Below, in pieces: positions 17,513 to 25,858 of a DNA stretch of 64,000 nucleotides; the first letter of the stretch is position 1; each line of letters opens with the position of its first letter. Source of the DNA: JAIBJN01 sp963802795. GTDB lineage: Bacteria; Actinomycetota; Thermoleophilia; Gaiellales; Gaiellaceae. Under the pieces are notes generated by a model that was given only the letters and a program-made list of their open reading frames with translations, was not told the DNA's origin and ran no database searches. The DNA is taken from contig CAWDJV010000004.1 in the NCBI GenBank assembly GCA_963802795.1, positions 1-64,000 of the forward strand. The letters run 5' to 3'. A program made the position numbers and the translations under genes.

Positions 17513-17785
17513 ATGCACGCAGTCGTTGCTAGGAGCACACTCCACGACTTCGAGCGGGCGAGGACGATCTTGCGAGAGCAGGGCATACCACGTATCTCCC
17601 AGGCGCCCGGCTTTGTCGCCGCGCAATGGGTAATGCTCGACGAGAACACCGGCACGTCGATGTTGACCTTTGAGTCCGAAGACGCGGCGCGGGCGGCCGC
17701 GGAGATGCTCAGGGCCAACCCGCCGGGGGGCGATGCGATCACGATCAACAGCATCGAGATCGGCGAAGTCGTCGAGCGTGTCTGA
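17513..17785 (+). CDS. Small ABM-like (alpha/beta barrel) protein
   Basis: 90 residues; a strong AGAAGGAGG lies 8 bases before ATG 17513. Sequence pattern MHAVVARSTLHDFERARTIL, IPRISQAPGFVAAQWVMLDE, TSMLTFESEDAARAAAEMLR and ending INSIEIGEVVERV. This beta-alpha-beta plan is that of dimeric alpha/beta barrel proteins (antibiotic-biosynthesis monooxygenase or stress-response A/B barrel). The 'PGF-A-QW-.-D' segment is typical. Substrate unknown. Confidence 0.75.
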   Translation: MHAVVARSTLHDFERARTILREQGIPRISQAPGFVAAQWVMLDENTGTSMLTFESEDAARAAAEMLRANPPGGDAITINSIEIGEVVERV

Positions 17786-18106
17786 TACGTGAGCCGGCGC
17801 TAAAGCCATCCGACCAGCTCCACGGGCTCAGGCCCCAGCCCTCACCGGCGAGGAGCTCTCTCCGGCGGAGGTCGATCGCGCGTCGGAGCCATTCACGCTC
17901 GGCTGCCTTCAGGCCCTTGGATGCCGCCGCAGGCCTACCGCCGGCGCGGGTGGGCGCCCTCCCCTTCGGGGGTCGCGGTACCCGCGGGCGCGCCGATGCA
18001 TGCGCGTAGAGTTCCGCCCCGGTGGAAATGCTCGCCGTCCTGCCTCGCGCTCCTCGTGATCGCCCTTATGCTGCGGCGCCGTAGTAAAAGCGTCCGAGGA
18101 GGACCC
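17786..18106. other. Gene-poor stretch
   Basis: No supported gene or repeat; it ends with the GAGGAGG ribosome-binding site of the protease gene. Confidence 0.5.
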
Positions 18107-18112
18107 GTGGCT

Positions 18113-18994
18113 ATGAGCCCCCTTCCAGCACGACGTCCTGTGACGAGAGCCGCCCAGTTGCTCGCCCTCGCCATCGCCCTGGCAGCGACCTGGGTGCTGA
18201 TCCTGACCGCCGCCGCCCCCGCGGCCACACGCCACGTCAGCGAAGACCAGCTTTCCGCGGCCCGCCACGCGGTCGAGCAGTCAGGGGTCCGAGGCATCGC
18301 GTGGTACGTGGACGGCGCCGCCGACCGAGTGGTGGTGACCGCTGACAGCACCGTCTCGACCGCGGAGGTGGCCACCATCAAGGAGAGCGCCGGCGCCGAC
18401 GCCGCGGCCATCCGGATCAACCATGTGCCCGGTACGTTCCGGCCGCTGCTGTCGCGCGGGGATGCCATCTACGGCGGCCGGTACCGCTGCTCGCTCGGCT
18501 TCAACGTGGTCAGCGGAAGCACCTACTATTTCCTGACCGCCGGGCACTGCGGGAAGGTCGCCAACACCTGGTACACCAACTCGGGGCACACCACACTGAT
18601 CGGCCCTACCGTCAACTACAGCTTCCCGGGCAATGACTACGCCCTGGTCCGCTACGACAACACCTCGCTGTCCCACCCAGGTGGGTTCACCGTCGCGGAC
18701 GCCTTCGTCGGCGAGTCGGTCCGGCGCACCGGGTCCACCACCGGTACGCACGCAGGCACCGTCACCGCGCTGAACGTCTCGGTCCGTTACTCCGGTCGTC
18801 TCCATGGTGTCGTGAGTGGCTTGATTCAAACCAACGTGTGTGCCGAGCCAGGCGACTCCGGCGGCCCGCTCTATGACGGGACGAAGGCGCTGGGAATCAC
18901 CTCCGGAGGCAGCGGCGACTGCAGGTCCGGTGGCACCACCTTCTACCAGCCGGTCCGCGAGGCCGCCAACGCCTACGGCGTCACCGTGTACTGA
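18113..18994 (+). CDS. Secreted streptogrisin-like serine protease (S1)
   Basis: About 293 residues from ATG 18113 (GTG 18107 is an alternative with better ribosome-binding spacing). A signal peptide (AAQLLALAIALAATWVLILT) is followed by a prosegment of about 100 residues, then a chymotrypsin-fold domain. Catalytic His in YYFLTAGHCGK, Asp in NDYALVRYDN and Ser in CAEPGDSGGPLYDG, with Cys pairs flanking His and Ser as in streptogrisins. The prosegment would act as intramolecular chaperone and inhibitor. It resembles Streptomyces enzymes, so transfer is possible. It is followed by a perfect terminator. Confidence 0.9.
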   Translation: MSPLPARRPVTRAAQLLALAIALAATWVLILTAAAPAATRHVSEDQLSAARHAVEQSGVRGIAWYVDGAADRVVVTADSTVSTAEVATIKESAGADAAAIRINHVPGTFRPLLSRGDAIYGGRYRCSLGFNVVSGSTYYFLTAGHCGKVANTWYTNSGHTTLIGPTVNYSFPGNDYALVRYDNTSLSHPGGFTVADAFVGESVRRTGSTTGTHAGTVTALNVSVRYSGRLHGVVSGLIQTNVCAEPGDSGGPLYDGTKALGITSGGSGDCRSGGTTFYQPVREAANAYGVTVY

Positions 18995-19056
18995 TCGCCA
19001 CCCCGCCGACAGAACGTGCCCGGCCCGTGAAGGAAAACGGGCGATCTGGGCGTGAC

Positions 19057-19085
19057 ACAGGGGCGCCCCGCGAGGGCGCCCCTGT
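19057..19085 (+). terminator. Terminator of the protease gene
   Basis: ACAGGGGCGCCC-CGCGA-GGGCGCCCCTGT, a perfect 12-bp stem 60 bases after the protease stop and upstream of the convergent secreted-protein gene. Confidence 0.75.
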
Positions 19086-19105
19086 CGCTCTAGTTCTCCG
19101 GAAGG

Positions 19106-19627
19106 CTACGGGCACGTCACTCGGAAAAGGCTGACGTTCGCCGTCACCTCACCGGGATCGGGGACGCCGTTGCGATTGCTATCGCGCCAGGTGGTGTGGG
19201 TCAGCGTGAAGACCGACACAATTCCGATCGCTTGGCCGTCTGCGCTGTAGAGGGTTCCGCGGTCCTGCTGGGCCTCGGTGAACACCTCCAGGCCACGCGA
19301 GGTGGCGGTGAACTCGAAGTGGCTGGGCGAAGAGGTGACGAGGTAGCGGCCATCCGCCCAGTCGATCCGGTAGTCCTGCGTCGCGGTTCCTCTGAAGTGG
19401 ACTCCCTGGTCGGTGATGGTGAAATGTCCGGACTCCGTGACCGTGTTTGTGACCACACCGGTCGTAGCGGGTTGGCACACGAACTCCGGCTCGAGGGCGG
19501 TGAATGTCTCCTGGTTGTAAAAGGTCCCGACGGTGGCCTGCCCGTACGACGGGCCGGCCAATACCAGCGCGCCGAGTGCAGCCAGGGGAACCAAAAGGCG
19601 AACCTTCGTAATGGTCAAATGCTTCAT
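19106..19627 (-). CDS. Secreted beta-rich protein, unknown function
   Basis: 173 residues from ATG 19627, with a signal peptide (VRLLVPLAALGALVLAGPSY, cleavage near GQA). The mature part is beta-rich: TFYNQETFTALEPEFVCQ, VTNTVTESGHFTITDQGVHF, ATQDYRIDWADGRYLVTSSP and VSVFTLTHTTWRDSNRNGVP, ending VSLFRVTCP. Two Cys near the ends could pair. It looks like a small beta-barrel of the kind often annotated only as hypothetical in actinobacteria. It is divergent from a decayed response-regulator unit, whose palindromic sites lie about 240 bases upstream of this gene. Confidence 0.7.
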   Translation of the reverse strand: MKHLTITKVRLLVPLAALGALVLAGPSYGQATVGTFYNQETFTALEPEFVCQPATTGVVTNTVTESGHFTITDQGVHFRGTATQDYRIDWADGRYLVTSSPSHFEFTATSRGLEVFTEAQQDRGTLYSADGQAIGIVSVFTLTHTTWRDSNRNGVPDPGEVTANVSLFRVTCP

Positions 19628-19868
19628 CTCATCCTCCTCGTAGGTTTCGTCCAGACGCCTTCTCAGGATGGGCCTCGCCTGTTGGGGCCAGCGCGAGCCC
19701 CCGATCACTGCCGCGGCCAATAGCCGTCGCGGCTTCCTCAATAGGTCGCATGTGGCCTCCTTGGTCGATGGGCATAAGCACGACGAGACTAGGAATGGGC
19801 TGGGTGTAGGAAAACGGGGCTGGCACCACACCTGACTCCGTACTGCTACGAGACTTCGAGCGCGACCG

Positions 19869-19886
19869 ATTGGGGCTGGCCACAAT
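19869..19886. promoter_or_regulatory. Module palindrome, site 1
   Basis: ATTGGGGCTGGCCACAAT, a variant of ATTGTGGCTAGCCACAAT found in the control regions of the TRAP/kinase units. Here it abuts the start of the regulator remnant. Confidence 0.6.
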
Positions 19887-20096
19887 GCAGCTGCCGACGC
19901 ACACGGACGAGGGGCTCGTCGCCGCGCAGCAGACGAAGGCCTCTCGAACCGCGCGATCGCCACTCGTCTATTCGTCACCGAGCGAACGGTCGAGGCGCAC
20001 GTGAAGCAGATCTTCTTGAAGTTGCGCCCTGCCGCAAACCCGGAATCGCACCGGCGCGTCCGCGCCGTCCTTGCATACCTGAGCACAGGCACATAG
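19885..20096 (+). pseudogene. NarL-type response regulator remnant (internal deletion)
   Basis: Two pieces match the intact regulator at 38933-39583. First piece: PTHTDEGLVAAQ (the receiver segment after the phospho-Asp). Second piece, in another frame: GLSNRAIATRLFVTERTVEA, HVKQIFLKLRPAANPESHRR and VRAVLAYLSTGT to TAG 20094-20096, the LuxR-type helix-turn-helix. About 100 residues between them and the N-terminal 60 are gone. It marks a third, decayed copy of the sensor unit next to the TRAP-type lipoprotein at 20222. Confidence 0.8.
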
Positions 20097-20108
20097 ACGT
20101 CGCCTGAA

Positions 20109-20126
20109 ACTGTGGCCAGCCGCAGT
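20109..20126. promoter_or_regulatory. Module palindrome, site 2
   Basis: ACTGTGGCCAGCCGCAGT, an imperfect palindrome of the same family, 96 bases before the TRAP-type lipoprotein start at 20222. Confidence 0.55.
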
Positions 20127-20221
20127 CGAATCGGAGACAATCACCGTGTCTGCCCCGATGACGCGATGGAGCACTGCCCGTACCGTGGATCTCCTTCACT
20201 GATTCGAGAGGGAGTAAGGGC

Positions 20222-21685
20222 ATGAGACCTACGGGAGCACTTCAGAGCGTTGTGGCCGCGGCAATCGTCGCCATTCTGCTCGCGGCGTGCAGCGGCGGCT
20301 CGGTGGGAGACAAGGCAGGTGGCGACGCCGCCCCGGTGACGTTGCGGATAGTGACCGTGGAAGACAGGCGGGCGCCCTACGCGGACGGCGTCACGGAGTT
20401 CGCTCGACAAGTCGAGGACCTCTCCGCGGGTTCGGTGCGCATCGACATCGTTTGGAACGGGGCCGTCGAATACTTCGGCGCGTTCGGCCCCGGAGCAGAC
20501 CAGAAGGTCGCCGGACTGGTGCAGAACGGGGAGCTCGACCTCGCCCTCATTCCTGCACGTGCGTGGGACGAGATGGGTGTGACGAGCCTCCAGGCCTTGC
20601 AGGCGCCGTTCCTGGTGTCGAGTGAGGCCCTGGTCGAGCAGGTCGTCCAAAGCGAGCTGGCCGGAGAGCTGCTGGCGGGCCTCGACCCGGCAGGAGTCGT
20701 CGGGCTTGCGCTGCTGCCCGAAGGCCTGCGCCACCCGGTCGGGTTCGAGCACCCGTTGCTGCGTCTGGGGGACTTCTCGGGCGCGACGATCCGCTCGCTC
20801 CCGTCGAACGTGTCCCGTCGGCTCTTGGAAGCGCTCGGCGCGAAACCGGTCGACATCTGGGGCGACGTCTTTTCCGTGGCCGTGGAAAACGGTGAGATCG
20901 ACGGCGCGGAATCGGGCTTCGCCTGGGAGGTGCCGAGCCCGAGCACATTCACCGCCAACATCACGCTCTACCCAAAGGTGAACGCCTTGGTCGCGAACGA
21001 GGATGCGTTCGGCCGACTCAGCGACGAGCACCAAAGGATCCTTCGGGAGGCCGCTGCGAAGGCGGTGCGCTACGTCGTCCAGAACGCCCCCACCGAGGCA
21101 GATCGGGCGGCGGTGTATTGCGGGAATGGCGGTGCGATCGCGTTTGCGGCTGAAGCAGACGTTGCGGCACTCGAGCGGGCCGCCCAGCCGGTCTACGAGG
21201 TGCTCCAGGCAGACCCGCTGACCAGGGAGCTCATCGGCCAGATCAGGGCGATGAAGGCGCAGGCGACCAGCTCCGGCGATGCGATCACGCCGTGCGGACC
21301 GGCGAGCAGCGGTGCGCCAACCACCACGAACGCAGAACCTTCGGAGTTCCCCGAGGGCGTCTACCGCGCCGATCTTCCGCCGGAGTACCTGATCGAGAAG
21401 GGGATGGACGCGCAAACCGCCTACGAGCTCGGCGGCATCAACACGCTGACTATCAAGGACGGCCGCTGGCGTGGCCATACGCAAAGCGTCCACAACTGGC
21501 CCGATTGCGGAGGTCCGTACTCGGTCGAAGCGGGGCGAGTCTCGCTGCGCGACGACGAGTGCGGCGCGAGCCACCTGGTCATGAGTGCCCGCTGGAAGCT
21601 GAAGGACGGCGAGCTCACCTTCTTTGACATTCGAGTCGGGAGACCGCTCGAATGGGGCAGCAAGCCCTTTAAGAAGATCGGCTGA
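20222..21685 (+). CDS. TRAP-type (DctP-like) binding lipoprotein C with extra C-terminal domain
   Basis: 487 residues. Lipoprotein signal: VVAAAIVAILLAACSGGSVG with lipobox LAAC (Cys near residue 22). A DctP-like fold covers residues 35-340: RQVEDLSAGSVRIDIVWNGA, the QALQAPFLVSSEALVEQVVQ region, RHPVGFEHPLLRLGDFSGAT and FTANITLYPKVNALVANEDA. Residues about 375-487 form a separate domain (FPEGVYRADLPPEYL, TLTIKDGRWRG, PYSVEAGRVSLRDDECG). No TRAP permease (DctQ/DctM) gene is in the window, so a transport role is doubtful. Divergent decayed regulator and palindromes upstream link it to the sensing units at 30-39 kb. Periplasmic/extracellular, membrane-anchored. Confidence 0.85.
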   Translation: MRPTGALQSVVAAAIVAILLAACSGGSVGDKAGGDAAPVTLRIVTVEDRRAPYADGVTEFARQVEDLSAGSVRIDIVWNGAVEYFGAFGPGADQKVAGLVQNGELDLALIPARAWDEMGVTSLQALQAPFLVSSEALVEQVVQSELAGELLAGLDPAGVVGLALLPEGLRHPVGFEHPLLRLGDFSGATIRSLPSNVSRRLLEALGAKPVDIWGDVFSVAVENGEIDGAESGFAWEVPSPSTFTANITLYPKVNALVANEDAFGRLSDEHQRILREAAAKAVRYVVQNAPTEADRAAVYCGNGGAIAFAAEADVAALERAAQPVYEVLQADPLTRELIGQIRAMKAQATSSGDAITPCGPASSGAPTTTNAEPSEFPEGVYRADLPPEYLIEKGMDAQTAYELGGINTLTIKDGRWRGHTQSVHNWPDCGGPYSVEAGRVSLRDDECGASHLVMSARWKLKDGELTFFDIRVGRPLEWGSKPFKKIG

Positions 21686-22313
21686 CCCCTGCGGACGTTT
21701 TCAGGCTGGTCTGCAGCCACTCAGCCCGACCGCTGGAATCGGACCCCGTAAGAAAGAGTGACCACTATCGCTGACCACGCGGCGCCTCGTCCGGCCCGCC
21801 CCCGCCCGGCCGGGTGGGTTCTTCGGAGAGCTCCGAGAACTCCTCGCACAGCCGCGTGCTTCAACAAGTGGGGCGCGGCAACGTCTTTAGAGAAGCCGGG
21901 TGCAAAGACCCTTTTGGGTCGGAGGCGTGTGGAGGGCCGCAGCACACGCCTCCAGGCCCCGGCCTTGGGCAGTTCTGAGGGGACGAGCCCCCCACCGCAG
22001 CGAGGGCCCGCCCCGCTCTCATAGAGGCCGATCGCTGACGACATCGCGCCCACCGTTCGGGCAGTGTCGACCCCGCGCGACCGACCAGTCCTCAACCAGG
22101 CAGGTGACGGGCTTGCGGGTCACCCGCGGCTCACGAAGTGCCTAACCAAGCCGAATCTCGGGCCAGAGACCGCCGAGATCGCACCGTGGAGGTCGCCGGG
22201 CGTCCGCTCGCGGGCAAAGTGCACGCCACCTGTCGTGTCGGCACGGAGAGACACGTCGACGGACGAGACCTTCGCGTAGGCACATCGCGGTGCCCACCCG
22301 CGGCAGGGCGCTG
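21686..22313. other. Gene-poor stretch with stacked hairpins
   Basis: No supported gene. Two perfect hairpins lie in tandem: GACCC-TTTT-GGGTC (21907-21920) and GGAGGCGTGTG paired with CACACGCCTCC (21921-21953). The neighbourhood could be a structured RNA or a terminator pair; I cannot assign it to a known RNA family. Confidence 0.4.
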
Positions 22314-23013
22314 CTAGTACGGCACCTCGAGCGCGTCGCAGAGAAACTGCATCAGCGGCCCCACCCCGCGGCAGATCCGCGCATACTCGTCGACGAAGCC
22401 GGGAGCGACCACGTCGCCGTCGCTCAGGCGGGCCCAGCCGAAGAAGTCCTTCCGCCTCAGGTCGTCGGCGAACGGGTGCTCCGGGTCCGCCCACGGCGGG
22501 ACGCGCTTGAGCGAGTCACCGCCGAGCTCCAGCCGCTTCGCAAAGGCGCCGCTGCGCGTTGCCCGCTTCCAGCGTTCCGGGTCGGCGACGATGGCCTCGC
22601 GGATGCTGGTGGCCGCGTCGGTGTTCGGATGCCAGATGCCGCCGCCGGCAAAGACCTCGCCCGGCCCGATGTGGAGGTAGAAGCCGGGCGCGTGGACGTC
22701 CTTGGCCCGCTCGTGCCTGAAATGGATTCCGAGGTTGGTCTTGTACGGCGACTTGTCCTTCGAGAAGCGCGTGTCCCGGTAGATGCGGAAGAGCGACCCT
22801 CCGCTCGGACGCGCGTCGGCGCGGAAGTGCGGGCTCAATCTTCTCCAGCTTCGGAGCGAAGGCGCCGATGAACGCGAGCGCGGGCTCGAGCAGATGCTCC
22901 TCGTACCGGTCCCTGTTGGCGGCGAACCACTCGCGATCGTTGTTCGCCCGCAGGTCGGCGAGGAACGAGAACAGCTCTGGATCAAAGAAGGCGGTCTTCG
23001 TCGTCGTCGCCAT
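22314..23013 (-). CDS. DUF2461 (TIGR02453-like) protein, one frameshift
   Basis: About 233 residues from ATG 23013. N-terminal part: FFDPELFSFLADLRANNDRE, WFAANRDRYEEHLLEPALAF. After one extra base near 22838 the frame continues with HFRADARPSGGSLFRIYRDT, RFSKDKSPYKTNLGIHFRHE, GFYLHIGPGEVFAGGGIWHP and ends DALEVPY. These motifs define the DUF2461 family of unknown enzymatic role. Total length 700 bases equals 233 codons plus one, consistent with a single inserted base. Stand-alone gene. Confidence 0.85.
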
Positions 23014-23146
23014 GGCGTCACTCTAGAGACGAACGAGGCGGCGGAAAATCGACAGCCGTGCGCCTCGAGGCTGCGTGGGGCCCTCCATGGGTGGGCGCCG
23101 TGCTTCGACGGCAAGCATCGCCGGCGACGTCAACGCTCCGCTCGTG

Positions 23147-24112
23147 CTAGGCGCGGCCGGGGCGGAGCTCCTTCTCCCAGGTCGCAAAGCGCGGGTGGGC
23201 GGTCATGCCCACCCGCGCGTACAGCCGCGTCGCTCCGGTAGTCGAATCGGCGTCGACGTGCAGGTCGGCCCCGCGTCGGCCGCGCGCGTGCAGCGCTCGA
23301 AACGCGTGGAGCAGAAGCGCCTCACCGAGGCCGCGGCGCCGGTAGGCGGGGCGCACGCCCAGCAGCCCGATGTAGCCGCGCGAGCTGTTCTCGCGCGACT
23401 TCTCCTGCGCTCCGACGTACCCGGCGAGCTCGTCCCCGTCCCAGGCGACGAACCAGAGCCCGGCGTCGTACTCCGGCGCGCGGAGGTGATGGTGGCGGAA
23501 GTCCTCGTACGTCTCCTTACCCTCGCCCCAGTGGTCGGCGAACGCCTCCACGTGGGCCTCGTAGAGCTGCTGCGCCTCGTCGGGGCGGAAGCCACGAACG
23601 CTGATGCCCTCGACCTCGCGGGGCGGGGCCGGCTCGGCCGCGAAGTCGACGCGACGGAGCTCGAAGCGGCGCACCTCGCGGTAGCCCCGAGAGCTGAGCA
23701 GCGCGCTCACCCTCGGCTCGTCCACAAGCGCGCCGGCGTGGATGAGCACGCGCACATTCGGGTCGGCGAGCGCCTCGAAGCGCCGCGCCCGCCGCTCGTT
23801 CTCGGACACGATCGCGGCACCGAGCCCGAGCCCGTGGAAGGCGGGAGCGACGATGCCGAGCGCGAACACCTCCACGAACGGCGGCTCCGCTTCGACGCTC
23901 AGGAAACCGCAGAGCTCCCCGTCGGGCGACTCGACGACCGCGAAGTCGCGGACGCGATCGACTCCCGGAGCCGTCCAGCGCGCCCGAAGCCAGTCGGCAT
24001 CGATGAGGGGAACGCCGATCAACGCCACCGACTCCTCGTTCGAGAAGGCGGCGACCGCGTCGGCGTCCACGTCGCGCGGGGGCCGCATCCGGAAGCCGGG
24101 AAGCAGCTCCAT
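23147..24112 (-). CDS. Tandem GNAT acetyltransferase (mycothiol-synthase-like)
   Basis: About 321 residues; ATG 24112 chosen because the GNAT fold starts with MELLPGFRMRPPRDVDADAV. First GNAT domain: VEVFALGIVAPAFHGLGLGA. Second domain: WFVAWDGDELAGYVGAQEKS, then YIGLLGVRPAYRRRGLGEAL (the R-R-G-L-G acetyl-CoA pyrophosphate loop), LLLHAFRALHARGRRGADLH and TTGATRLYARVGMT. The architecture is that of MshD-like double GNATs; specificity is unknown. Cytosolic, single gene. Confidence 0.85.
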   Translation of the reverse strand: MELLPGFRMRPPRDVDADAVAAFSNEESVALIGVPLIDADWLRARWTAPGVDRVRDFAVVESPDGELCGFLSVEAEPPFVEVFALGIVAPAFHGLGLGAAIVSENERRARRFEALADPNVRVLIHAGALVDEPRVSALLSSRGYREVRRFELRRVDFAAEPAPPREVEGISVRGFRPDEAQQLYEAHVEAFADHWGEGKETYEDFRHHHLRAPEYDAGLWFVAWDGDELAGYVGAQEKSRENSSRGYIGLLGVRPAYRRRGLGEALLLHAFRALHARGRRGADLHVDADSTTGATRLYARVGMTAHPRFATWEKELRPGRA

Positions 24113-24240
24113 CGCGCCAGTGTGCCGGACCGGGATCGGGAGTCCCCACTGCAAACTCGCCTTGACGTCCGTTGCGGACTCCGGCAGCCGGTGGATCGTC
24201 TGGGGCTATCCGAGCGCGCGTCGCTTGGCCACGCGAGAGC

Positions 24241-25677
24241 TCATCCTGAGCCGGGCAGCCCGAGCAGGAGGTACGCGTCGACCGCCTCCTGCCTGCCCTT
24301 GACCCGCAGTCCCGGCACCGCCGCGACGATGCTGCCCTCGGGTAGCGCCCGGCGGGTCTCCGCGCCGATCAGCACGGTGCCCTCCGGCGCCTCGTTCTCG
24401 AGCCGGGACGCCGTGTTGACGGCATCGCCGACGACCACATAGGCGACGAACCCGTCGCCGCCCATCTCGCGCACCGACGCGACACCGGTGTTGACGCCCA
24501 CGCGCATCCCAGGCCATCCCGGGTTGGCCTCGGCGACAGCGGTCAGCTCGCGCTGGAGGGCGAGCGCCGCGCCGGCGGCCCGTACCGCGTGGTCGGGCTG
24601 GTCGCCGCGGCTGTTGAAGGTGGCCATGATTCCGTCGCCCATGAACTTCTCGAGCTCGCCGCCGAACCGGCGCGTGATCAGCGGCGCCGCGACGGCGTAA
24701 TACGTGTTGAGCACGCTCGCGACGTCCGCGGGCTTCGCGCGCTCGGCGAACGCCGTGAAGCCGGCGAGGTCGCTGAAGAGGACGCTCACGGGCTGGACAC
24801 GCTCGCGCGTGGTGGGCAGGTAGAGGCCGCGGAAGCGCTCGTCGCGCCACTGGCGGTGGGCGGCGTAGCTGACCACCGCGTAGGCCGTGACGATCAGGCC
24901 GTGCCACTCCCACCAGCTGGCGTGCCAGGCGCGCTCGCCGGTCAGCGCCACGCCGACCATCGCCTCGGCGAGCAGGATGAAGCAGGCGATCACGCTGGCC
25001 TGCAGAAGGCGGATCCGCCCCTTGTAGACGTACCAGTAGCGGGCCGCCGCGACGGCGTAGGCGACCGAGCCTACGGCGGCCAGCGCCGCGAGCACGCTGT
25101 GCGAGCCGCCTTCGCTGCTGGGCTCGTGAAGCGGCGGCACCTCGGCGACCGTCCAGATGAACCACACGGCCATGGCGGCGAGGACCGCCCGGCGCAGTGC
25201 CACGCGGTGTCGCACGACGAACGGCGCGAACGAGGGGTGAATATCGACGAACCCGGAGGCGAAGGCGAACAGGGCGGCGAGGACCAGGCCGACGGGATTC
25301 GCGATCTTGAACCCCGCATACTGGTGCTCGAAGAGAACCCCCGCGGTCCCGAGGGCGTGCAGGCCGAGGAACCCGCCCGTGGCCAGGAAGGCGAGCGAGA
25401 TCAGCATGACTCGGGCGTCGCCGCGGCGGTTCGCCGCGTCGCCGGCTGCGTAGGCGAGCACGAAGACCCCGACGCCGACCGCCAGGAACGTGGTGAAGTG
25501 GACGCCGTGGTTGGACCAATCCGGATCGAGCTGCTCGCGCAGCAGAAGCGAGACGAGGCCGACCAGCGGCAGCGCCGCGACCAGCATCCAGGTGGCGGCG
25601 GCAAGACCGCTGCGGTGACGCCGTCCGTCGCTCGGGGCGAGGGTCGCGGGCGGCAGATGGAGCTCGGCGATAGTCAC
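24241..25677 (-). CDS. Membrane-anchored class III adenylate/guanylate cyclase
   Basis: 478 residues. Residues 25-290 contain about eight membrane helices (ATWMLVAALPLVGLVSLLLR, FLAVGVGVFVLAYAAGDAAN, LLQASVIACFILLAEAMVGV). The cyclase domain follows: VSVLFSDLAGFTAFAER (first metal Asp), FGGELEKFMGDGIMATF (Lys substrate selector and second metal Asp), MRVGVNTGVASV, and YVVVGDAVNTASRLENEAPE with the transition-state Asn/Arg. All catalytic residues are present, so it should make cyclic nucleotide, with Lys favouring ATP. The membrane part resembles no sensor I can name. Convergent with the gene at 23147 side; no regulator adjacent. Confidence 0.9.
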   Translation of the reverse strand: MTIAELHLPPATLAPSDGRRHRSGLAAATWMLVAALPLVGLVSLLLREQLDPDWSNHGVHFTTFLAVGVGVFVLAYAAGDAANRRGDARVMLISLAFLATGGFLGLHALGTAGVLFEHQYAGFKIANPVGLVLAALFAFASGFVDIHPSFAPFVVRHRVALRRAVLAAMAVWFIWTVAEVPPLHEPSSEGGSHSVLAALAAVGSVAYAVAAARYWYVYKGRIRLLQASVIACFILLAEAMVGVALTGERAWHASWWEWHGLIVTAYAVVSYAAHRQWRDERFRGLYLPTTRERVQPVSVLFSDLAGFTAFAERAKPADVASVLNTYYAVAAPLITRRFGGELEKFMGDGIMATFNSRGDQPDHAVRAAGAALALQRELTAVAEANPGWPGMRVGVNTGVASVREMGGDGFVAYVVVGDAVNTASRLENEAPEGTVLIGAETRRALPEGSIVAAVPGLRVKGRQEAVDAYLLLGLPGSG

Positions 25678-25815
25678 CGCACGAACCTACAGCGCCGCGC
25701 GCGCCAGATCGGTGGAGCTAGCACGAGTGATTGGTTCGGCTACCAGGCGTGCCGCGTGTTCGGTTGTGTCCCGCCGCCGTCGCGCAATTCGGCCGGCGCT
25801 CCGAGGCCTGAAGTC

Positions 25816-25846
25816 AGGAGAGGCCCGCAGGGCGCGGGCCTCTCCT
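25816..25846 (-). terminator. Terminator of the DNRLRE gene
   Basis: AGGAGAGGCCCGC-AGGGC-GCGGGCCTCTCCT, a perfect 13-bp stem 13 bases beyond the stop of the minus-strand gene at 25859. Confidence 0.75.
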
Positions 25847-25858
25847 CGGCTCCTCTGC

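Noticed and set aside
21758..22024. 88-codon frame in the gap after TRAP-type gene C
   Set aside because: No ribosome-binding site, no codon bias, Pro/Arg-rich as expected of chance GC-rich frames.
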